A stretch of 64,000 nucleotides of DNA from Cocos nucifera (taxonomy: Eukaryota; Streptophyta; Magnoliopsida; Arecales; Arecaceae): NCBI GenBank assembly GCA_006176705.1, contig QRFJ01001023.1, positions 310,001-374,000 of the forward strand. Direction: 5' to 3'. How positions within the stretch are numbered: position 1 is the stretch's first letter; each line of letters begins with the position of its first letter. A program made the position numbers and the translations under genes. The notes under the pieces were generated by a model. That model was not told where the DNA came from and searched no databases. It saw only the letters and a program-made list of their open reading frames with translations. Positions 44,691 through 56,389 of the stretch are shown in pieces.

Positions 44691-45690
44691 ACCTAGGGAT
44701 AGTCCAAATGATAGGTATCTATGGCACCTAAGACTAGGTCATATAGCAGAAGATAGGATTAACAAATTAGAGAAAATTGGGCTATTGAATCCATTGACTT
44801 TTGAGTCATATCCAATTTGTGAATCTTGTCTTTATGGGAAAATGACTAAGCTTCCTTTTGTAGGACATGGAGAAAGGGCTACGAATCTTCTTACCCTAGT
44901 ACATACTGATGTGTGTGGCCCATTTGATGTGCTGACTAGAGGCAACTTTATCTACTTCATAACCTTTACTGATGATTTATTTAGGTATAGGTATGTGTAT
45001 CTTATGAGACATAAGTCTGAAGCTTTTGAAAAGTTCAAAAAATTCAGATATGAAGTAGAAAAGTAAATTAAAAAATCCATTAAGATTCTTCGATCAGATC
45101 GAGAAGGTGAATACCTTAGTCGGAAATTTTTAGACTATCTCAAAAAAAATGGTATAGTCTCTCAATGAACTTCACCTAGAATATCTCAACTCAATAGAAT
45201 TTCAGAATGGAGGAATCGGACCCTATTAAATATGGTCCGATCCATGATGAGCTTCACAGACCTTTCTAATTTTCTTTAGGGACAGTTTGTTAACTGCAAT
45301 ATACTTACTGAATAGGGTTTCTTCTAAAACCATTCCTACCACACCGTATGAGATGTAGCATGGTAAAAAATCAAGTTTGAGTCATCTCAGAATTTGGGGA
45401 TGTCTGACTCATGTCAAAAGACAACAAACAGACAAGTTAGACTTTGGTTCCTTTAGAGCTCGATTCATAGGATATCCTAAAGAGTCATTAGGATACTATT
45501 TCTACATTCCAAAAGATCATAATGTGATTATGAGTCGACATGCCATCTTTCTTAAAAAATAGTTTATTTAAGATAGCGGCATTGGAAAGCAGATCAAGCT
45601 CGAAGAGAAAGTCTCACAAGAGCAACGAGTTAAGAACCAAATGAAACCAAATCAGGTTGAGTAATACAATCACTACCTTCTCCACCTCAT
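44691..45690 (+). pseudogene. pol: Copia-H integrase, decayed
   Basis: GAG-pre-integrase YLWHLRLGHIAEDRINKLEK (44717) and the zinc ligands CESCLYGK (44818) are readable. The core has D in TFTDDLFRY (44965), D in LRSDREGEYL (45090) and E in ISEWRNRT (45200). A 2-base loss near 45265-45275 shifts the frame. The C-terminal part (45377-45562) has GYYFYIPKDHNV and ends at TAG 45560-45562, the same stop found at this codon in Copia-L. Known role: integration of cDNA. Confidence 0.93.
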
Positions 45691-45693
45691 AGA

Positions 45694-47362
45694 TTGGAAA
45701 GGATTTTTCATCCCTCTAAGAGGTACTTAGGTACTATTTTAGAGGAAATAGAGAAAATATTCCTCATAGCTAATGGGGTTCATGGTGATGATCCCAAAAT
45801 CTATAATGAGGCAATATCAGATATCGACTTCGAGAAATGGTTAGAGGTAATAAAGTCAGAAATTGAATCGATGTACTCAAACCAAGTCTAGACCTTGGTA
45901 GATCCACCAGAAGGTATAGTACCTATTAGGTGTAAATGGATCTACAAGAGAAAGATTGGTGCAGATGGGAATGTGGACACATTCAAAGCTAGATTAGTGG
46001 CAAAAGGTTATAGTCAGCGTGAAGGCATTGACTATCAGGATACCTTTTCGCTAGTAGCCATGCTTAAATTCATTCGCATATTGCTTGCTATTGCAGCCTA
46101 TTTCGATTATGAAATATGGCAAATGGACGTGAAAATAGCATTCTTAAATGGATACCTTGAGAAGAATATTTATATAGAACAGCCACTAGGTTTCACATCT
46201 AGTGATGCTAATCATAGGGTATGCAAGCTGCAAAAGTCCCTATATGGACTTGAGCAACCATCTTGGAGCTGGAATACTCATTTTAATGATGTGATCAAAT
46301 TATTTGGTTTCATCAAAAATGAGGAGAAATCATGTATCTTCAAAAAGATCAGTGGGAGCACTATTGTCTTCCTCATATTGTACGTGGATGATATCCTCCT
46401 TATTAGGAATGATATTCTCATGTTGACCATAGTTATAATGTGGTTATCCAAAGAATTCTCTATGAAAGACCTAGGAGAAGCATCCTATATTCTAAGAATT
46501 AAGGTCTATAGAGATAGACCGAATAGGATGCTAGGACTTTCATAAAAAATGTACATAGAGAAAGTGCTAAAGAGGTTTAGCATGGAAAACTCTAAGAGGG
46601 GTTTGGTACCCTTCAGACATAGCATTCATCTTTTCAAGAAGATATGCCCTAGCACACCTAAGAAAATAGAACGCATGAGCAAGATCCCTTATGCTTCAAT
46701 AATAGGGAGCCTCATGCATGTCATGTTATGTATACGACCTGATATAGCCCATGCTGTGAGTGTCACGAGCAGATATCAATCGAATCCAGATGAAGTACAC
46801 TGGACTTCTGTGAAAGTATCCTTAAGTACTTGAGAAGAACTAAGGATATGTTGTTAGTTTTTGATAATAGAGAACTCCAAGTCCAAGGGTATACAGACTC
46901 AGATTTTTTATCCGATGTAGATGATCGAAAGTCAACATCTGGGAGTCTATTTGTGTGTAATGGTGGTGTTATTAGTTGGAAGAGTTCCAATCAGACAGTG
47001 ATAGCAGATTCCACCATGAAAGCAAAATACATCGCTACATCAAAAGCTATGAAGAAGGCATTCTGGTACAAAAAATTTACCACAGAGATTGGAGTGATGC
47101 CATCAGATGCCATTCCTCTATACTGTGATAACAATGGTGCCATAACCCTTGCTAAGGAGCCAAGATCTCATCAAAAATCCAAGCACATCGAGCGGTGATA
47201 CCACCTCATCCGTAATTACCTTGAGAAGGGTTACGTTGAGGTCAAGAAAGTCAACTCCGTAGATAATGCGGCAGATCCACTCATAAAATCGTTGGACCAA
47301 AAGAAGATCGAAGCCCACCTTGAGAAGATGGGACTTAGATTTGTAGCTAATTGACTTTAGAT
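45694..47362 (+). pseudogene. pol: Copia-H reverse transcriptase and RNase H, decayed
   Basis: The RT core is open at 45895-46545: FKARLVAKGYSQREGIDYQD, the DVKIAFLNGYLE box and the catalytic LYVDDILLI near 46380. A stop interrupts at 46543-46545, and one base missing near 46815 (relative to Copia-A) shifts the frame. RNase H (46830-47198) keeps D in TDSDF, the E position as KAKY (E to K) and D in YCDNNG. It ends with VAN and a stop at 47360-47362 before the purine tract. Not functional as written. Confidence 0.95.
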
Positions 47363-47374
47363 CAAGTGAGAGTT

Positions 47375-49656
47375 TGTTAGATATGTGTGCCCTAGAAGCC
47401 AGAATTGGTTGACACTTATTGTACACTTCTAAGGGCAAAATTATAATTTCAACTATAAATAATAAAATATATTATATTCTATCACAATGTATATTTAGTG
47501 TCTGTGATACATCCCTTGAGTTAATGGTAGATAATTCTTATTTTCAAGAGTTGAAAATTTAAGACATGAATTTTTGTTATTAACTCATAAAATGCTCCCG
47601 ACCGTAGGACCATCATGAGCAAGGTGATTGATTCGAAAGATTGGTGTATAATCACTTCTTTATAGTAGATGAGTATTGAGTCTATGATGTAGAGACACCG
47701 AAGCGAGAGTACAGATACTCGTTAGAGAATGAGGGCACTGAGCATAACCACCTCCAGCAGTCATAAGAAAGTCTATCTTCTCGTCGATGACTGGCTTGAA
47801 GCTGTAGTGGTGTGTTTGGTTCTTTGATCTGAGGTGCATCAGCAGTTCATCTTGAGGATGTTATAGTTTGACTATACCATGACTCGATCTCCTAGCCATT
47901 TGGAACCTTGAGGTATATGTTGGCTATAGCATGTTCATTATAGGAATTGGATCGCACCAAGAGAAAATCTATCTACCTCGGTAGATGAGGAGCAACACTA
48001 TGATGATCATGAGAATCAAGTCCATAAGTCCATATCCATGGTAGAGTGAAATAATAGAAAAAGTTTCTATTAAGATTTTCACATCAGACTTAAATCAAAT
48101 GATTAAATCATATGACAGAAATTAGGATTTGATGAGTTCACCTTAACCCTAATCTGATCGGAGCTCAAGATAGAAGAACTTAATCACACATGTAACTGCA
48201 CCAAGAGGTTCATTTTTAGTTTTGATGGATTGCCATCATATACTACTAGGTGTCACTAGTAAATTTTGGGAGCAATTAGAATGATTTGGATGATCAATCA
48301 TTCTAGTTGTCTGAATCAGAAAAGTTCTGATCCATCGGAAGGTGTTTCGATGATGTCGACGATAGAGATCATGATATATGTCATTACCATACAGAACTAA
48401 ACCTAACTAGGTCAAATAAATAAGGATTTGGATCTAGATATCATCAATAGAACTAACCCAATTCAATTGATTTGAATTAGGTTTAATTAGATTCAAGAAA
48501 ATCATGCTAGCACATGATTGAGCCTAATATTCTTCTTCTACAATCATTAAAAGTTGTCTCGACTGAGCCAAATATTTTTGTGCTCACTCAGATACCTTTA
48601 CTTGGTCTGACTGGAGCTTCTTCAGATCAAAAAAGAATTATCTTAATTTATGAGAAAAATTTGAGATAATATTTGCCATTTTCCATCATCTGCTAATTCT
48701 TGTCTTTTAACTTTGGTCAAATGTTAACCTTTGACACTTAGACATCTACCCATGTGTCATGCACCTATTGGAGAGCAGATAGGGGCTTATCCCCTTGCTA
48801 AAAAGAGGAAAGAAGGGGGTACACACCTAGGGAGGCATGCACCTAAGGATAGGGATGCCTGGAGTCCCATACAGATGGGACTCCAGGTTGCTTCTTGGAA
48901 TCAAACTAGGTGGCACCAAGGGACTCTACTTTGACCAATCTTGGCACCACCTAAGGATGTTGGAGAGGGGCTCTCATCTGATTGGATCAGATGATATCAT
49001 CCCACCAATCAAATTTAGATCTGATTGCACGAAGAGACGCGATTGGCCGGGATGATGTGGCATTGCATGGCGCAATAGGATCTATAAAAACCCTATCTGT
49101 GCCTAGCTTTAGAGAGGTTCACCCTTAGCCCATGCCACATTGCTCTCTCCCTCTCTCCTCCATGCCTGCATCTGATCCCCTCTCTCCTCTCCATGCCCAA
49201 GAGATTTTGGGCTTCAGTTTGGTGCGATCCAGGCAAGAGAAAGGCGACAGGAAAGGAAGATGGCAGCACTGCTGCAAGAGACGACATCAAATCTTCAAAA
49301 GCTATTTTGAAGATCTTCAAGATCATATCTAGATTTAATTTTTGAAGAAACGATCGAGAAGGAGGAGATATCCAGATCTTGTCTGAGTGGATACCGGTAG
49401 AGGCCAGGCGATTGCGTGGCTACATCCAGAACCTCAAGCAATGAGCAAGATCATCATAGGATAATTAGATTACCTAAGAACAAGGTATAAATTAAATCTA
49501 ATTTAATTTATTTTTACTTTATTTTATTAGATCTATTAAATTAGATCTAAAAAGTATCAGATTTGATTTAGATCTAAGAAAAAAAATTTTAAAATATTTT
49601 TCTTGATCAAATCAGATCTGAACAAACTTGATCCAGAAAATAATTTTTTTCCTTCA
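47375..49656 (+). repeat. Copia-H 3' LTR (2282 bp)
   Basis: TGTTAGATATGTG to CCTTCA, preceded by AAGTGAGAGT. Full match to Copia-A and Copia-L LTRs and, from base 47598, to the 5' LTR of this element. TATAAAA at 49083. Confidence 0.95.
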
Positions 49657-50220
49657 ATTAAATCCTCATTAACTCCACACAAAACTTTATACTTAATTAA
49701 TAAATCCATCAAAACTAATACAGCATGGTATTTTAGTATGTTTGCGTAGTATTGAGGCTTTATACTCCTTACATGCTTCCACACCTGGATGTCTTAGTGA
49801 TGCTTAGATGCAAGGATCGAGGCTTCATTTGCATCATGGTTTAAAGATTATATAAGCTTTAACTCCTACTTGTGCCAATAGAAATTATTTGTTTATGTAA
49901 AACATAAGTACTAGTACATTATTTTTATAATTTACGATTAAGTACACAATCCATGTAGTATGATATGAACTCAATACTTGAATGACTTAGCCTGGGGTCC
50001 CATGAGAGTGGTATAAACATGGCCCATATATTTTGTTGGTGGATTCACACTCCATACACATACATACAGTGAGGGCAAAAAAATAATCTATTAGGATATC
50101 AACTTACTCTGATACCTATTGTTATGGAAGTCTGACAAGGATATTACCACCTCAAGATCTTTTCGATACCACTTGCATTGCACTCGATCATGTGTGGATA
50201 CCATAAGAGAAAGAAAGAAA
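49657..50220 (-). other. Unassigned stretch between Copia-H and LTR-I
   Basis: No coding or known domain is seen. On the minus strand AGGTATCAGAGT (50118-50107) looks like a copia primer site with one change in front of a TAACA-like LTR end at 50120; TGGTATCGAAAAG (50195-50183) is a second weaker match. It may be the LTR tail and leader of an old copia element, interrupted by LTR-I. Confidence 0.35.
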
Positions 50221-52240
50221 TGATGGAAATAGTGTAGGATTTCTAGCTCTACTTTCAAAACTTTTTTAAAAATTAATGCAGCAAAATTTAAAAATTAATC
50301 TAATTAATTTCTAGAGCTATTGATTAGATCAATTTAAACACTACAAGCAGGATCAAAATGTAATATATATGCATTTAAAATCTAAAAACTAATTAGTATG
50401 CAGTAAATCATATTTACTACTACTATCTTTGTTCAAAACATGATACTTTATGTGGGTTGTCGAACACCACAATTGAAATGCTACTAGGGAGGTCTCTCAT
50501 TGCGATGCAGCCACACAAGTTGTCTGACTTTCATAGATGATCCACATGAGGTCCTGGTCCCGATCGGCTCCTTCCAAGTGCTAGCTCGACGCCGAAAGCT
50601 TTGATGGCTAATTCTAATTGAACCACTTAGATCTCCCTCCACTGATTGTTCAGATGCTCTGAATCACCAATAGAGGTAGGAGAGTGATAGAGGAGGCTCT
50701 TCTAAAATTTTTGTGAACTTACAACACTCATAGCTCACATAATCCCTTTCTGAACCCTGGGTTGCAACCCTAGGGCTATACACTCACCCAAACCCTGTGC
50801 TTTATGCTTGAAACTTTTTCTCTCATAATTTTTTAAATTTTTTCTCTCATGCAAAAGGGGGCTCATGCAAGGTTTCTCACTCCTCTCTTGGATGTGTGCA
50901 TGCCCCAGAAATTCCTCCTTTTATTTGCACCATTCAGAGTCCATTACATGTGGGAGGATAGGGATAAGGTGGTTGCCTATTCAAATTCAAACTCCTTTTG
51001 AATTTGAATGGCAACTAACCAAAACTTATCCATTTGGGCATGGAGAAACTAGATGTACACCCTATCTAGCATGGAGAAAAATTCACAAGAAATAAATTCT
51101 CATGGAGAAAAGGGATGGGTGCAAAGATGGGTGATGTGGCGAGTAGACTAGTCAAACTAGTCTCAAGGGAACCTTATCCAATTAAAGCCAACCCAAACCA
51201 ATTTGGCTAGGCCTCATTAGACTAGATTAAACCTAACACATTTAGGCTTAATTATGCTTAGTTAAATCTTAATTAAATTAAAAATTAATTAAGTCCAACT
51301 CCTGATCAAATCAGGGACTAAACCTCTCAGTGATTAGGTCATCACATAACCTAATCAGATCAAACCCAATTGAATCCAATTAAATCAAACTTAATCCAAA
51401 ACTAATTACTCCATCAAGTTAAGTTAATTAGTAATCAAATTACTAATTAAATCTCTCATAAATATAGAGTTCAAATCAAGTGGGTGCCTGGGCAAAAGAG
51501 TCTCATCAATATGAAACTCTTGATCAAAGAGTCCCAAACGAGTAGAACTCTTGATCCTAGTATCCCAACAAGTAGAACTCATGATCACAGAGTCGTAGAC
51601 TAGTAGGACTCTCGATCATAAAGTCTTAGACCAGTAGGACTTAGAGTCCTAATATAGTAAGACTCTCGATTGAAGAGTCCCATCCTAGTGGGACTCTTGA
51701 CCATAGAGTCCCAGTCTAATGAGACTCTTCATCAGCCATTAGATCAAGTAGGAACCTCTAACATATGTAACCCCATAGATTCAAACCTAAGCCAGTAGCA
51801 TAGAAACCAATACCTATACCAATCGATATGATCATCTAGTAATGGTATCCGACGTCCAGATAGGTTGAATAGTCGCAATCGCAACATTCAAAACCTATGC
51901 GAATATGGTTATCACATAATTCATCCCTTTGACCTCTATGTTTAGGATGATCCAAAATTAAATTACCAACTCTGAAAAGTATATCCATATCATGTCTCAA
52001 TGCAATCAATTTTTTAACTCCTCATAAGGACTATTCTGGCTAAGGCTTTGCTAAATTGAAACATAATTGAACACGACTCCTGAACCCAAAGTGATCAATC
52101 CCATCTTGATTCACACACCGACTCCTCAAATACTTAACTATGCCTAAAAACTTTCCATTATTGAATTAAAAATTTGGATAGTCCGGCACTAAAGCATGGT
52201 GAGTTGCTTGAAAGTCACCGTGGTGATCTCAGGTCGAAGG
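50221..52240 (-). repeat. LTR-I: partial LTR of long-LTR copia family 2
   Basis: Minus-strand text from 52240 (CCTTCGACCTGAGATCACC) to 50221 (TTTCCATCA) follows the Copia-E LTR from about 400 bases after its start to its end. Shared phrases include AAGTATTTGAGGAGT, GGATGAATTATGTGATAACCAT and GGTTTGAATCTATGGGGTTAC. The head is missing at the exact point where Copia-J's LTR ends. No primer site directly follows, so it may be a 3' or solo LTR. Confidence 0.85.
51497..51734 (-). repeat. About eight 30-bp tandem units inside LTR-I
   Basis: Units contain AGAGTCCCA, a short spacer, and AGTAGGACTCTTGATC, so GAGTCC and GGACTC face each other in every unit. Lengths are 25-31 bases. The Copia-E and Copia-J LTRs lack this block at the same place, so it expanded in this copy or its subfamily. 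Confidence 0.85.
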
Positions 52241-54727
52241 TGAAGGAACTAGTCTAGGGTTTCAGGGTTAGATTTTAAAATCTTTTTAAATCTATGTAGT
52301 AGAAACATGAATTAATCATATTAATTTATAATTAAATATAAAAAATCTTAGATCTAAAATTTTATTACATGATTAAAGCATGATATTAAATCAAAAATTA
52401 AAACATGAGAATAAATCATGTTGATCATATCAACATAAAAACTATTCTATCCTAGATCAAATCTAGATAGGACAAAGATGATTGTATCATCCATACCTTT
52501 GCAAATCAAGATCTATAACTTGTTGATCAGGGCTTGAGGTTGTCATTCTGAGCTGCACATGCATTTGGCCTTTACAAGTTGTCCACACAAGCCCTCAATC
52601 ACTGATCAGAAGTTCGATACCTAAAAATTAGCATAGTTTGCTAGAACTACACTAATCCTTCTTCGATGGTTGATCTGAATCTTTCTTTCTTTGAAATATA
52701 GATCCTCCAATTTTTAGAAGATGAGGAAGATGATTTTGAACCTATGACACCTCTCAAAATCACAAAACGAATGAAGGAATTGATGGAAGAAAATCCTATA
52801 AGAAGATCCTCTTCTTCTTCTCTTTTTCTCTCACTAAAGAACCTTGATTGGTGCCTTTATAATTCCCATGCCTAAACCTCTTTGTGCCCATCCTCTCCAT
52901 GTCTAAAGATCTCTCTCTTAGATCGATAATCTTAAAAAAAATTAGATTAAAAATATTTTTATATTGAGAGATATGGAGGAGTCCTTGTCTAGGTCAAATA
53001 CCTAGTCAAGAGACCTCCAAATTAGACTAGACTTGGGGTGCCCAACTCTTCGGTGTCCCCTCCTTTTCTTGGGTGTGGACCACCTGGTGTTTGGAACATT
53101 AAAATTCTTTATTTCACATAAAATTTTTAGAAAAAAATCAGGAGTTTAGGTGCTATACATGGATAAGAATTCCGGTTGCAATAAACTCTATCAAATAGAG
53201 TTTGAAATCAAAACAACTAATTTATTTGGACTTGGTCCTCAATCAAATACCATGTAAGAAGTATATAAAATAAGGGGATGCATATCCTCTCTCTAAAAAA
53301 GAGAGATTCCATGAAAAAATTAAATAAAATTTCTTGGAGAGTGCATGGAGATTGAATGGTGTAAGGATTTGGGAGTCCTAGTCTCATTAGGACTCCTAAT
53401 TTGACTTGGTCCAACTTGATCCTTCGATCAAATTAAATTAAAATATATTTAATCTAATTAGATTAAGTCATATTCAAACTAATAATCTTATTAAATTAAA
53501 TTAAATTTTAATTTAATTTTTAATCAAATTAGAGATTAGATTCAGTTAAGTCCTAATTAAATTAGGACTAGTTCTTCCTTGCAATTGGCTCATTCAATAA
53601 ATCAATTAGACTTGATCCAATCAAGCCCAAACTAAATATAATTAAATCATATTTAACTAAACTTAATCTCAACCCTCTGATTTAATCAAATTAAGCTAAT
53701 TAGCAATCGAATTATTAATCGATCCTCCTGCAATACTTGCACTAGGTTAAACATCAATCGTATTGATTATTTAACCCTAGAATGATTCTTAATTATTGAT
53801 CAACCATCCAATTAGATTGAGACCTCTTATATGTGTGACCTCATAGGTCCGAACCTAAGTTGGTAGCATAAAAATTAATTTTTATATCAATTAAAGTGAT
53901 CATCTAGCAATGGTACCCAACAGCCGGATAGGTCAAATGTGTAGAACAATATCCTTAGATCCTATATGGATATAGTTTCTATATAATTCATCTTCTTGAC
54001 CAAAATGCTCGTAGGACATCTCAGAGTTTAACTGTCAATCCTAATTAGGTCATCCACATTGTATTTCAAAATATCAAATCATCTTATGATTATCCTGGCC
54101 AAGATTTTTGCAATATTGAAATACAGTGATGCATACTTCTCCAACTCTTAGAGTGGTCAATCCTATCTTGACCACTCACTGACTTCGCAAGTACTTGATT
54201 GCATCCAAAAAACTTTTATTACTAAATTAAAAATTTAGTTAATCCAGTACCAAAGCATAGTGAGTTGCTTGCAAGCCACTATGGTGATCTCAGATCTAAG
54301 GAACATTTATATCTATATCCCATCAAAGTAATTCTCGATAGCAGAATGCTTTGAAATTGATCAAATTCAGTGACAATGTACCCATACATCTTACTTATAT
54401 GCCATACCAGTGTCTTCACACTTCTTGATTAAGAGGACAACCAAGCTATATGGTATACAATGATCTATGCTCGATCAATATTATCATTCTAATTAACAAC
54501 ATATTATTTAGTCATAAACTATTTAAGGACTAATCGATAAATCCTCTCTTTATTAAAACTAAATAGTCCTAAGGACTTCATCATAATAATAGAGTTCATT
54601 AGAAGATATAGACTTTATGATGAAAAATACCAAAAATATATTTTATTTAATAATAAATTAATTATAATTATAAGAAGATCCAACCGTCAATAGACTGATG
54701 ATTTGCTTTGAGACATATTTTTCAATA
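52241..54727 (-). repeat. Copia-J 3' LTR (2487 bp)
   Basis: On the minus strand it starts TATTGAAAAATATGTC, a decayed TGTTAGGAAATGTGTC, and ends TTCCTTCA. It matches the Copia-E LTR over its length (ATGAAGTCCTTAG, GGATTTATCGATTAGTCC, TGTGTGGACAACTTG near the end). A TATAAAGG box lies near 52855. Confidence 0.9.
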
Positions 54728-54740
54728 ACTCTCACTTATT

Positions 54741-55310
54741 CTAAAGCCACTCGACACAGTATCTAAAAACCATCTTCGACTTGAGGTCGTTGAACTCTTT
54801 TATTGCTAGGGCTTTAATGAAGGGGTCGGCTACGTTCTTCTTTCCATCGATCTTCTGAAAGTTGACGTCACCTCAATCCATGATCTTCCGGATCAAGTGG
54901 TAATGACACAAAATATACTTCATCTGTTGGAATGCTTTTAGTTCTTTCACCTGCGTAATGGCACTAGTGCTGTCGCAGTGGAGCAGAATCGATCCATTAA
55001 GGAAGGGTGCTACTTTGAACTCGATGATAAATTTTCTCAGCCACACAGCTTTCTTCGTGGCATCTAATGCTATGATGTACTTACTTTACAAACAGAGTCT
55101 GCCACAATATGCTGCTTGAAATTCTTCCAACAGACGGCTCTATCATTTAGGAAAAAAAAATAACCCGACATACTTCTGCTGTCATCATGATCAGATTGAA
55201 AATTAGAGTATGTAAACTCCTCAAGTTTTAAGCTTAGTATTTTAAATTTTACTAAGAAATTTTTAAAATGACCATTGATGTTCAGTAGAGTATAAGTACA
55301 TCATTAGAGT
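54741..55310 (-). pseudogene. pol: Copia-J RNase H, truncated
   Basis: Minus-strand phrases: FQSDHDDSRSMSGYFFFLND near 55180, AVCWKNFKQHIVADS near 55120, ALDATKKAVWLRKFI near 55050, LLHCDSTSAI near 54980 and NVADPFIKAL near 54830; the stop is at 54743-54741. The motif equal to AEYIA reads SKYIIA, so the catalytic E is lost. One frameshift lies near 55075. It matches the RNase H of copia pol. The upstream RT is absent. Confidence 0.88.
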
Positions 55311-56389
55311 ATTAATACTTACCAATATAAAAATTAAGTAAAGAATATTCAACTTTTCTAAATTTTTTCTAAATTCTTTCTATCTTTATCCCTAAATCAT
55401 CTAAGCTTTTATATGGACAAGTGCATTGTTACTTTCGTTCTTCATTTATTGATATTTTTTTATTCACATTGTCCATTTTTTGATGTGAATATCATTGCTT
55501 ACTTAAGCAATAGGACCTGGTTATTCGATAAAAAATTAATATTTTTTTTAATCTTGTACTACTATTTAGTGTCTTAATCCCTTAAGCTTTTTATTTAATT
55601 CATGTAACGAGTCTTGGGCCAATAACTTTCAAATCAGTTGGCTTTAGGATACTAGGTATAAAATACTCCTCGAGCTTACTAGCTCGAATTAAATAGACTA
55701 CAAGTTAAGACTAGCTTTACAACAAGCTTCTTTATCTTTTCTATCTTTTGATGCAAAACTCAATACTTGCTTAGGCAAAGAAGCCCGGTTATTCAGTAAA
55801 AGGTACTTGAAAACTTTTTATTTAAATTTTTTTTATATGAAGAAATGTATGGTTATCCTACACAAGCCCATAAAAAGTAGACTCTTATTTGATACTAGTA
55901 GAAAAAATCAAAAAAGCTCAAAGAGAAATTATTTATATTTTAAACTTAACTTTTATCGAGCTTTCTTAATACTTGATCCATTAATATCTCACAAATTCTT
56001 TGATCAATGCATCAATTTTCTTTTTAAAATGCTTAGTTCAACTTGATTTTTAAGCATAATCGGGTGTCTAAATGCTAAATATTATCTTCTTCAAGGACTT
56101 TAAAAATTTTAAAATTTTTATTATGCTTCTCCCAACTTGATCGACATTATCCTCAATGGAGAAGAAAAAATAAAGGATGCGATAAAGAATAGGACAAAAC
56201 ACACCTAACTCGATGTATTTATGGTCCAACATGAATTTTTGAAAATTTGGGCTTTTCCTCCAACTTATTCAACATAGGCCTAAAAAGAAAATAAACTAAA
56301 AAAATAAATTAGATGCAAGAACTAAATATTGGGTTGTCTTCCAATAAATGCTAAGTTTACCATCTTCAACAAGATACAATGTAGCTTAC
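55310..56389 (-). other. Athila-K 3' non-coding region
   Basis: Minus-strand GGAAGACAACCCAATATTTAG (56341-56321) and GATAATGTCGATCAAGTTGGG near 56150 are typical of the 3' part of Athila elements. Two imperfect copies of a ~40-base motif (plus-strand 55495-55533 and 55760-55803, sharing CTTAAGCAA/CTTAGGCAA and CGGTTATTC/TGGTTATTC) lie about 270 bases apart. No coding seen. Confidence 0.65.

Larger units (their letters stand above)
39484..49656 (+). mobile_element. Copia-H: nearly complete Ty1/copia element (long-LTR family 1)
   Basis: It has a 5' LTR lacking its first ~225 bases (39484-41542), a primer site, a 1.85-kb leader, gag, protease, integrase, RT, RNase H (43396-47362), a purine tract and a full 3' LTR (47375-49656). 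All domains are in canonical copia order but hold many stops and at least two frameshifts. It is a sister of Copia-A and Copia-L. Confidence 0.96.
52241..55310 (-). mobile_element. Copia-J: 3' end of a Ty1/copia element (long-LTR family 2)
   Basis: The minus strand reads RNase H (about 55310-54741), a purine tract and a complete 3' LTR (54727-52241). Everything upstream of the RNase H is missing and is replaced by the Athila-K 3' region. The LTR end abuts the interior of LTR-I, which suggests that Copia-J inserted into that LTR. Confidence 0.88.

Noticed and set aside
43424..47362. Copia-H pol as a functional gene with an envelope-like extra gene
   Set aside because: Many stops and frameshifts are present, and no open frame occurs between RNase H and the 3' LTR.
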